From: Verrucomicrobiota bacterium
GTDB taxonomy: Bacteria; Verrucomicrobiota; Verrucomicrobiia; Verrucomicrobiales; Verrucomicrobiaceae
Direction of reading: 5' to 3'
Assembly: GCA_009885275.1 (NCBI GenBank)
Contig: VFKY01000312.1
Span: forward strand, 1 to 6,088
Length of the DNA: 6,088 nt
Under the pieces are notes generated by a model. It was not told where the DNA came from. It searched no databases and worked only from the letters and a program-made list of their open reading frames with translations. A program made the translations under genes and the position numbers. Below are positions 1 through 6,088 of this stretch, piece after piece (positions within the stretch are counted from its first letter, which is position 1; each line of letters begins with the position of its first letter).

Positions 1-2960
1 CGGGATTTGAGGTGCAACTCGTGGCTGATGAGTCGCAGATCCAGAAACCGATGAATCTCAATTTCGATGCCATGGGACGGCTGTGGGTCACGGGCACGAC
101 GCTCTATCCATGGGCAGCTCAGGCTGATGCGGACGGAAAACGTATTGCCGCATGGGAACATGAGTGGAATAACATGGCAGGCAGCATTTCTGGTGTAAAA
201 CCGCAACCACCCGCCGCACCACTCGATACTGTGCGCGTGCTCAGTGACTTCGGGCCTGATGGTCGTGCGCGAAAGGTCGAGGTCTTTGCTGATGGACTGA
301 ATGTACCCATCGGAGTCGTGCCGCTACCGAGGGCCTCTGGCGCAAAGGGGGATACGGTCATCGTGTATTCGATCCCAAATATCTGGCGACTCGAGGATAC
401 CGATGGGGACGGCAAAGCGGATAAGCGCGAAGCGCTCTATGCAGGTTTTGGATTCACCGATACACACGGTATGTCGTCGAACTATCTACTCTGGCTCGAC
501 GGCTGGATATATGGCTGTCATGGATTCAAAAATCGCAGTGCTATTCGTGATCAAACAGGCCGTGTTGTTGAATTGGAAAGCGGCAATACCTATCGCTTCC
601 GACCGGATGGTTCGCGCTTCGAAATCGTCACGCACGGACAGACAAATCCCTTTGGACTCACCGTCGATTGGTGGGGGAATTTTTACTCCGCAGATTCACA
701 TTCAAAACCCGTCTATTTATTATTACCCGGCGCGCATTACGAGGGGATCGGTAAAAAACACGACGGGCTTGGCTATGCGCCTGCTATCACAAACGACAGC
801 CATGGATCGAGTGCCATTGCCGGAATTGCGTGGTATGCGGATGACAAGTTTCCCGCGGAATATCGCAGCAATGTTTTTATTGGTAACCCGGTGACGCAGC
901 GGATTAATCGTGACCATTTCGACTGGAAAGGCAGCACCCCTATGGCGGTGCGTGAACCGGATTTTCTGACGTGCTCCGATCCGTGGTTTCGTCCTGTACA
1001 GGTGAAGCTAGGTCCCGACGGCGCGATCTACATTGCCGATTTCTACAACCCCATCATCGGTCACTATGAACAGCCGTTGATGGACCCGCGTCGCGACCAT
1101 ATTCATGGCCGCATCTGGCGTGTCGTATGGCGGGGAGAAAAAAGGGATGTGCCCATCGTATCGCCGCCTGTGCTCACTTCATTGACCAAAGACGAGCTCG
1201 TTGAAAAACTCGGTGATGCCAGTCTTATTGTTCGCATGCTTGCGGCGAATCTGCTTGTGGCTAAAAATGCAGATGCAAGAAGTGGCGGAGCAGATTTGAA
1301 TCTTTTTCCCAAGGGCCTAAGCGCCAATGCAGAATCTGCGGGACTCTGGGTTGCGGAACGCAACGGCGCACTTTCACACGCAATACTTGTCGCAGCTTTC
1401 GAAAGCGCCTCTGACGAAGTTGTTGTGCAAGCGGTACGCATTCTTGGTGAACGCGCGACGCTTCCTCTAGATCAAGCAAAAGCGCTGCGCGAAAAACTTC
1501 CTGCGGCACCCGCAAACGTGCAACGTGCCATAGTGCAAGCGTTGGCGCGGCATCCTTCGGTTGAAAATATCGCACCACTTACGGCACTCACTCGAAATAG
1601 CGACAGTGGTAATGATCTGGAGCTTAAACACGCGCTTCGTGTCACCTTGCGGGAGCATTTACTGGAATCGGGACTCTATGGCGCGCTTGATAAAAACGTG
1701 GTTAACGAAAATGTCGTATTACTGGCGGATGTTTCTCTTGCCGTGCCTAATGCGGAGGCTGCTGATTTTCTTCTGCAAGCCCTGACGATACTCAATTATC
1801 AAACTCCACGTGCTGGTGAATACCTCAGTCATGCTGCGAAATACCTCCCTGTCACCCGTATCGGAGAGCTCACTGCTATTACTGATAAATTACAAAGCGC
1901 ACCTTTCGCAGAACAACTTGCCCTAGCTGATGGTCTCAAGCTGGCAGCCCGTGAACGCGGACTCGCTCTACCTGAGTTGGTGAATAAATGGATACAGGGC
2001 GTGCTTATTACGGCACTTACGAGCACTGAGGTGAAGCAGCAAGATCGCGCCATCGAAGCACTGCGCGATTCGATCAGCCCCGAAAAATTCGAGCCATTAA
2101 TGCGCATCATCGAGAAGGTAGAGCCGACCAATGGGCCACGCCGCGCGGCAGCACTCGAGGCATTGATGAATCTTCCGCAAGCTACAGAGGTGCTCGCCAA
2201 GGTCATTCGTGATACCTCGAATAAAAATCTCCAACTCAAGGCCGCGGAACTCATCGCCACCCGCGGAGAATTCGCCATTGCTAAAGCCACGCTTCCCACA
2301 GCCTCCGCCGATACTCTGCCAATTCTCGCACGCGCGCTCGCCAAGACGGATGCCAGTTGTGCGGATCTGATCGAACTTATTGAGCAGGGCAAGGTCCCCG
2401 CCACAGTTCTCCGCCAGGCGGCTCTTGTTGAACTGGTGAGTCAACGACCACCAACCTTACGCGACCGCGTCAGTGCGCTTACAAAAAATCTTCCACCTGA
2501 AGACGCCCGACTCAACGGCATCATTGCCATGCGTCTCGCCAACTTTCGCAAGGTCAAACCCAATGCAGAACATGGAGCGCAAGTCTTCCGGACCCTCTGT
2601 ATCGCTTGTCACAAATATCGAAACGAGGGTGGCAGCCTAGCGCCTAGTCTTGACGGAGTTGCCGTGCGTGGAGTTGACCGCCTTGCTGAAGACATCCTTG
2701 ATCCAAGTCGGAGTGTGGATGCAGCGTTCCGACAGACCGTTATTGAGACCAAAGACAATCGCACTATTGCTGGTATAAATTTACGCGAAACGGGAACCAC
2801 GATTACGGTTACCGATGCAGTGGGTCAGAACATAACTCTGGCGCGTACGGACGTGAAATCTCAAAACACTTCAAACCTTTCCATCATGCCTGCAGTCATT
2901 GATTCCCTGTTAACAGAAAACGATTTCGCCGATCTTTTAGCCTATCTGCTGAAGCCCTGA
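1..2960 (+). CDS. PVC-type heme-binding CxxCH protein: propeller dehydrogenase, HEAT-like region and cytochrome c (5'-truncated)
   Basis: Probable periplasmic quinoprotein-like dehydrogenase fused to a cytochrome c. Substrate and cofactor are unknown, and sugar/alcohol oxidation is inferred from family resemblance. The frame is open to the left edge (first whole codon at base 3, reading G-F-E before V-Q-L-V-A). The GTG at 12 is therefore probably an internal Val, and the signal peptide is lost upstream. Numbering from that GTG as residue 1, the propeller spans about 1-370. It includes a canonical EF-hand-like loop (D129-x-D131-x-D133-G-x-x-D137-x-x-E140), a T-H152-G motif, G-C-H170-G, DPWFRPVQVKLGPDGAIYIADFYN-type propeller sequence and a closing H-G-R-I-W-R at 365-370. 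Residues of about 390-840 are Ala/Leu-rich helical HEAT-like repeats. The C-terminal heme module has C863-I-A-C866-H867 and likely axial Met959 in S-I-M-P, ending in a D-L-L-A-Y-L helix. It lies 97 bases upstream of a paralogue and probably shares its transcript. Family assignment is firm; biochemical role is not. Confidence 0.93.
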   Translation, partial: GFEVQLVADESQIQKPMNLNFDAMGRLWVTGTTLYPWAAQADADGKRIAAWEHEWNNMAGSISGVKPQPPAAPLDTVRVLSDFGPDGRARKVEVFADGLNVPIGVVPLPRASGAKGDTVIVYSIPNIWRLEDTDGDGKADKREALYAGFGFTDTHGMSSNYLLWLDGWIYGCHGFKNRSAIRDQTGRVVELESGNTYRFRPDGSRFEIVTHGQTNPFGLTVDWWGNFYSADSHSKPVYLLLPGAHYEGIGKKHDGLGYAPAITNDSHGSSAIAGIAWYADDKFPAEYRSNVFIGNPVTQRINRDHFDWKGSTPMAVREPDFLTCSDPWFRPVQVKLGPDGAIYIADFYNPIIGHYEQPLMDPRRDHIHGRIWRVVWRGEKRDVPIVSPPVLTSLTKDELVEKLGDASLIVRMLAANLLVAKNADARSGGADLNLFPKGLSANAESAGLWVAERNGALSHAILVAAFESASDEVVVQAVRILGERATLPLDQAKALREKLPAAPANVQRAIVQALARHPSVENIAPLTALTRNSDSGNDLELKHALRVTLREHLLESGLYGALDKNVVNENVVLLADVSLAVPNAEAADFLLQALTILNYQTPRAGEYLSHAAKYLPVTRIGELTAITDKLQSAPFAEQLALADGLKLAARERGLALPELVNKWIQGVLITALTSTEVKQQDRAIEALRDSISPEKFEPLMRIIEKVEPTNGPRRAAALEALMNLPQATEVLAKVIRDTSNKNLQLKAAELIATRGEFAIAKATLPTASADTLPILARALAKTDASCADLIELIEQGKVPATVLRQAALVELVSQRPPTLRDRVSALTKNLPPEDARLNGIIAMRLANFRKVKPNAEHGAQVFRTLCIACHKYRNEGGSLAPSLDGVAVRGVDRLAEDILDPSRSVDAAFRQTVIETKDNRTIAGINLRETGTTITVTDAVGQNITLARTDVKSQNTSNLSIMPAVIDSLLTENDFADLLAYLLKP

Positions 2961-2968
2961 TGTAATCC

Positions 2969-3009
2969 TTTGGAGATACTGCAGGTAGCACAAAAGTATC
3001 GGAACCAAG
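2969..3009 (+). repeat. Imperfect inverted repeat (possible mRNA hairpin) in the spacer
   Basis: GATACT at 2975-2980 is the exact reverse complement of AGTATC at 2995-3000, with a 14-base loop between. Beyond a small asymmetric internal loop (A2974 opposite GGAA at 3001-3004), TTTGG at 2969-2973 pairs with CCAAG at 3005-3009, the last pair being T-G. No T-tract follows, so it is not a standard Rho-independent terminator. It could be an RNA processing or stability element, or chance. Confidence 0.3.
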
Positions 3010-3050
3010 CACAAGACGTGTGAAGAAATTTCACTGCATACCGTAGTAAT

Positions 3051-3054
3051 AGGA
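3051..3054 (+). promoter_or_regulatory. Candidate ribosome-binding site AGGA for gene 2
   Basis: AGGA is the only Shine-Dalgarno-like motif close to the start of gene 2. It ends only 3 bases before the ATG at 3058, which is too close for normal initiation. It ends 11 bases before the ATG at 3066. If AGGA is aligned to a full AGGAGG, the effective spacers are about 1 and 9 bases. The motif therefore argues for initiation at 3066 rather than 3058. It is short, and many PVC genes lack a clear Shine-Dalgarno, so the weight is modest. Confidence 0.45.
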
Positions 3055-3057
3055 CGT

Positions 3058-6000
3058 ATGAATTCATGTTACGCCTTCTGTACCCTCTGTATCTTTTTGT
3101 TAAGCGCAGCATTAGTTGCTGCCGACAAGCTTGAAAGTAAGACCACCTATCAAAAAGCTTACGGCGAGACGAAGGGGAACCCGACCGTTGATCCTGCAAA
3201 AGACCTTCCGCGTTACCCTGCCGTAGAGCCCAAGGATGCGATTGCGACTTGGCAGGTTAAGAAAGGCTTTAAGCTGGAGCTTGCCGCTCAAGAACCGCAG
3301 GTTCGCAGTCCTATTGCCGTCTCGTTCGATGAACGCGGTCGCATGTTCGTGTGTGAGATGATTGATTACTCCGAGATGCGCGACGTCACACCGCATCTGG
3401 GTCGTGTCTCGATGCTCGAGGACAAGGACGGTGACGGACACTATGAAACGAGTACTGTCTTCGCAGAAGATCTTGCCTGGCCAACCGGCATTATCTGCGC
3501 AAACGGCGGCATCTACGTCATCGCCACGCCGGATATCATCTTTTTCAAAGATACCAAAGGCAGAGGCAAAGCGGATGTCAGGGAAGTGGTGTTCACTGGT
3601 TTTGGCACTGGGTTGAAAATTCTTAATGTACAGGGGTTAGCAAACTGCCCTCAATGGGGTCAGGATAATCGCATCCACATCCAGTGCGGCGGCGGCAATC
3701 GCGGCAAGGTGAAATGCTTGAAGCGACCAGACTTGCCGGAGATTGAGATTGGCGGACGCGACCTGTGGTTCGATCCCCGCACCTATGATTTCGGTCTCGA
3801 AGCGGGCGGCGGTCAGTTCGGTATGAGCTTCGACAACTTCGGTCGCAAGTTCGTGTGCAGCAATAGTGACCACCTTCAATTTTTTGTCTATGACGATCGT
3901 TATGCTGGGCGCAATCCGTACTTCGACATGCCGCCCTCGCGTCAGAGTATCGCCGCGGACGGTGGTGCGGCTGAGGTTTTTCGTCTCAGCCCCGATGAAC
4001 CGTGGCGTATCATGCGTACGCGGTGGCGCATTGCCGGTGTGGTCAAAGGAGGGGTCGAGGGTGGCGGACGTGTCAGCGGTTACTTCACTGGCGCGACAGG
4101 CACCACCGTCTATCGCGGCGATGCCTATGGTGACGACTTCGTAAACAATACCTTCAGCGGCGATGCCGGAGGACAATTAGTGCATCGCAAAAAGATTTAT
4201 CAAGACGGTGTTAGCCTCATTGGCAAACGCCCCGAAGATGAACAGAACTTTGAGTTCGCCGCGAGTAAAGACACTTGGGTGCGCGTCGTGAATTTTTCCA
4301 ATGCGCCCGACGGCTGTCTCTATGTGATGGACATGTATCGCGAAGTGATCGAGCACCCATGGAGCATTCCCGACGAGATCAAAAAGCATGTCGATCTCAA
4401 TAATGGAAACGACCGTGGCAGAATCTACCGCATTACGCCTGATAAGTCAGAGTGGAAGCGCCGCGCGAGTGTGGATTTGAGCAAAGCGAGCACGGAAGAA
4501 TTGGTGAAGACACTGGAGCATCCGAATGGTTGGCATCGCGACACTGCTCATCGTTTGCTTTATGAACGGAATGATAAGGCTGCAGTGCCCATGCTGGAGA
4601 AGATGGTTAATGAGTCATCGAACCCGCTCGCTAAATTGCATGCGCTCGGGGCGCTGAATGGGGTTGGGGCGTTGAGCGAAGCGGTAGTGATCAAAGCCCT
4701 GAAAGATAAGGATGAACACGTGAATGAGCGCGGGGTGTTGTTGGCTGAAAAATTGAACCGAGAGGGGGGACTTCAAAAAACCCTGCTCACTCACATATCG
4801 GATATTGCGGCCAATGACTCACAAAGATTGCGCTTCCAAATTGCTATGACCTTGGGTAACGAAAAAAGTAAGGAGGCTCTTGCCATCCTTAATCGTTTGG
4901 GGCAACGCAGCATAGGTGAAGAATGGATTATTGATGCCATTGCAAGCGGCATTCCCGAACACTCCATTGCTCTATTTGAAGCCAAGCGAAACAACGCGGC
5001 ATTGGGGAATAAGGACGAAATTGCTGAGCTCGCTCTCTATGCAAGAGTTGTTGCTGCTTCATCAGACTCTGGCGGTATCGACATCGTGCTCAACAGCATT
5101 GCCCATGACCCCAATCCAATCATCGTAAGAGCCTTCGCCGAAGGCCTCAAGCGCGCCGGCACGACCATTGCCAAGGTGGATACAGAGAAAAAACTTGCCG
5201 CCGTCTTTGTTAAAGCTGGAGACATTGTGCGCGATGGGAAAGCCGCTGAAGCTGCCCGTCTCGAAGCCATCAATCTCGTGAGTCTCGACACACGGAAGCT
5301 GGCTGTGCCTGCTCTGTTGGTATGTCTTGAGAAGTCGCAACCTGAATCGGTGCAAAGCGCCGCCGTCACCGCGCTTGGACAATTTTCAGACAATGAGGTG
5401 ATGAGCTCTTTCATCACCCAATGGCCCGGCCTGCAGAAGAAAGCGCGCAGTGCAACAATCAGCGTGATGCTCGCACGTCCTGAGAGTGCGACAGCCTTAC
5501 TTCATGCGATCGAAGCAAAAAGTATTGCATCAGGTGAACTCAGCGCGTCGGACGTGCAAGCGCTTTTCAAGCACAAGGACGAAGCTGTCGCCACGCTCGC
5601 GGACAAGATTCTCGCCGAACTCAAGCCACCGTCACGTGCAAGCGTCATCGCAAAGTTTCAAGCGGCCATGACCACGAAAGGCGATTTCGCACGGGGGCAG
5701 ATTGTTTTCACCCAGCGCTGCATGGCTTGTCACAAGGCGAACAACCTGGGCGTGCAGGTCGGCCCTGATCTCATCACCGTAAAAACCAAGGGCCGTGATG
5801 GCATCTTCACGGCGATCCTCGATCCCAACAAGGAGGTCGCACCACAGTTCATTGCCTACACCGTGAACACGAAAGACGGTCAAACACTTGCGGGCATCAT
5901 CACCAACGACACGGCGAACAGCATGACCTTGAAAATGATGGGCGGTTTTGAGATGAATATTCCACGTGCAAACATCAAGGGCTCCAGCGCCGCTGGTATT

Positions 6001-6084
6001 AGTCTTATGCCCGAGGGCATGGAAGCCGGCATGAGCGTTCAAGACATGGCGGACTTGCTCGATTTCATCGAGAAGGCAAACTGA
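3058..6084 (+). CDS. PVC-type heme-binding CxxCH protein: propeller dehydrogenase, HEAT-like region and cytochrome c (second paralogue)
   Basis: Full-length exported paralogue of the upstream gene, 1008 residues from ATG 3058; role inferred as periplasmic dehydrogenase-cytochrome, substrate unknown. The N-terminus ends in L-L-S-A-A-L-V-A-A, with likely cleavage after Ala22, then a short linker rich in Pro and charged residues. The propeller runs from about W65-Q-V-K-K-G-F to N-D452-R-G-R-I-Y-R-I-T-P461. It contains an EF-hand-like loop (D122-x-D124-x-D126-G-x-x-E130, with T133 in place of the usual Glu), N190-V-Q192-G, and Y-R-E-V-I-E-H-P-W-S-I-P before the closing strand. Residues of about 465-855 are HEAT-like helical repeats. 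The heme module has C888-M-A-C891-H892, G902-P-D-L, and likely axial Met984 in S-L-M-P-E-G, followed by a final D-M-A-D-L-L-D-F-I helix. The start is doubtful: the residues just after ATG 3058 (MNSCYAFCTLC) lack a basic residue and hold three Cys, and a better start in another frame lies at 3066. Family assignment is firm, the start is not. Confidence 0.93.
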   Translation: MNSCYAFCTLCIFLLSAALVAADKLESKTTYQKAYGETKGNPTVDPAKDLPRYPAVEPKDAIATWQVKKGFKLELAAQEPQVRSPIAVSFDERGRMFVCEMIDYSEMRDVTPHLGRVSMLEDKDGDGHYETSTVFAEDLAWPTGIICANGGIYVIATPDIIFFKDTKGRGKADVREVVFTGFGTGLKILNVQGLANCPQWGQDNRIHIQCGGGNRGKVKCLKRPDLPEIEIGGRDLWFDPRTYDFGLEAGGGQFGMSFDNFGRKFVCSNSDHLQFFVYDDRYAGRNPYFDMPPSRQSIAADGGAAEVFRLSPDEPWRIMRTRWRIAGVVKGGVEGGGRVSGYFTGATGTTVYRGDAYGDDFVNNTFSGDAGGQLVHRKKIYQDGVSLIGKRPEDEQNFEFAASKDTWVRVVNFSNAPDGCLYVMDMYREVIEHPWSIPDEIKKHVDLNNGNDRGRIYRITPDKSEWKRRASVDLSKASTEELVKTLEHPNGWHRDTAHRLLYERNDKAAVPMLEKMVNESSNPLAKLHALGALNGVGALSEAVVIKALKDKDEHVNERGVLLAEKLNREGGLQKTLLTHISDIAANDSQRLRFQIAMTLGNEKSKEALAILNRLGQRSIGEEWIIDAIASGIPEHSIALFEAKRNNAALGNKDEIAELALYARVVAASSDSGGIDIVLNSIAHDPNPIIVRAFAEGLKRAGTTIAKVDTEKKLAAVFVKAGDIVRDGKAAEAARLEAINLVSLDTRKLAVPALLVCLEKSQPESVQSAAVTALGQFSDNEVMSSFITQWPGLQKKARSATISVMLARPESATALLHAIEAKSIASGELSASDVQALFKHKDEAVATLADKILAELKPPSRASVIAKFQAAMTTKGDFARGQIVFTQRCMACHKANNLGVQVGPDLITVKTKGRDGIFTAILDPNKEVAPQFIAYTVNTKDGQTLAGIITNDTANSMTLKMMGGFEMNIPRANIKGSSAAGISLMPEGMEAGMSVQDMADLLDFIEKAN
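3066..3134 (+). other. Out-of-frame short ORF encoding a better signal-peptide n-region for gene 2
   Basis: This ATG lies in a different frame from gene 2 and reads MLRLLYPLYLFVKR before reaching a TGA at 3132-3134. The opening, with Arg at residue 3 and then a Leu-rich core, looks like a normal bacterial signal peptide. Removing one T from the T5 run at 3094-3098 fuses it to the main frame as MLRLLYPLYLLLSAALVAA followed by D-K-L-E-S, a textbook exported leader with a V-A-A cleavage site. It is better spaced from AGGA 3051-3054 than the ATG at 3058. I read it as the probable true start of gene 2 displaced by a one-base insertion, rather than as an independent gene; this is inference. Confidence 0.5.
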
Positions 6085-6088
6085 GCGA

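Larger units (their letters stand above)
2961..3057 (+). other. Intergenic spacer between the two paralogous genes
   Basis: This spacer of 97 bases holds no ORF of note. I see no stem followed by a T-run, so no intrinsic terminator, and no convincing -35/-10 pair. The absence of both, together with the shared strand and related products, favours co-transcription of the two genes, though a promoter of a type I cannot recognise is not excluded. In the frame of gene 2 the region is open from base 2989, but it offers no ATG, GTG or TTG before 3058. Confidence 0.7.

Noticed and set aside
301..894. A 197-codon open frame on the plus strand inside gene 1.
   Set aside because: It overlaps the conserved propeller of gene 1 in another frame. 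Its translation shows no domain or coherent composition, and it has no plausible ribosome-binding site.
1829..2404. A 191-codon open frame on the minus strand opposite the HEAT-like region of gene 1.
   Set aside because: It is Ser/Ala/Arg-rich low-information sequence, as expected from the complement of an Ala/Leu-rich coding region. The sense frame is clearly the real one.
3034..3057. CTG at 3034 as an upstream in-frame start for gene 2, giving H-T-V-V-I-G-R before the Met.
   Set aside because: It would add basic residues to the leader, but CTG is a rare start and no good ribosome-binding site precedes it. The ATG at 3066 plus a one-base indel explains the data better.
2961..3057. A sigma-70 promoter or intrinsic terminator between the genes.
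   Set aside because: No TTGACA/TATAAT-like pair at sensible spacing and no GC-rich stem with a T-tract could be found.
3637..4176. A 179-codon open frame on the minus strand opposite the propeller of gene 2.
   Set aside because: It is fully antisense to a conserved domain, rich in Thr/Ala/Ile with no recognisable motif, and so is a shadow frame.
1..6088. A novel multi-gene system, mobile element, CRISPR array or RNA gene.
   Set aside because: Nearly the whole window is accounted for by two members of a known family. No direct repeats, terminal inverted repeats, transposase motifs, spaced repeat units or tRNA/rRNA-like segments are visible.

Overview
The window holds two long, same-strand genes in tandem. 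Both encode large periplasmic proteins of the family usually annotated as 'PVC-type heme-binding CxxCH protein'. Each has an N-terminal beta-propeller resembling soluble quinoprotein sugar dehydrogenases (the 'putative membrane-bound dehydrogenase domain'), a central alpha-helical HEAT-like region, and a C-terminal single-heme cytochrome c module of the Pirellula/Verrucomicrobium type. This architecture is largely confined to Planctomycetes, Verrucomicrobia and relatives, so the DNA most likely comes from a PVC-superphylum bacterium, possibly environmental. Genus cannot be judged from the sequence. Base composition looks moderate and even across both genes, and no mobile-element hallmarks are visible.

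Layout: bases 1-2960 are gene 1. Its reading frame runs off the left edge, so the signal peptide and first blade are missing. Bases 2961-3057 are a 97-base spacer with a modest imperfect hairpin, no convincing terminator and a short AGGA ribosome-binding motif. Bases 3058-6084 are gene 2, essentially complete, and the window ends four bases after its stop. The minus strand carries no credible gene.

The two proteins are distant paralogues of different subtypes, not a recent duplication. They share domain order and identical His-to-Met spacing (92 residues) in the heme domain, but the propellers differ strongly, including at a His that becomes Gln. The short gap suggests co-transcription. The inferred role is oxidation of sugars or related alcohol/aldehyde substrates in the periplasm, with electrons leaving through the fused cytochrome. 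The true substrate and cofactor are not known for this family.

The most notable local signal is at the start of gene 2. The ATG that opens the long frame (3058) gives a poor, cysteine-rich signal peptide with no basic residue and sits too close to the AGGA motif. An ATG eight bases downstream, in another frame, is well spaced from AGGA and begins a textbook signal peptide. That peptide would join the main frame exactly if the T5 run at 3094-3098 were one base shorter. This suggests a one-base indel, either a sequencing error or a real mutation. No previously undescribed multi-gene system is evident.
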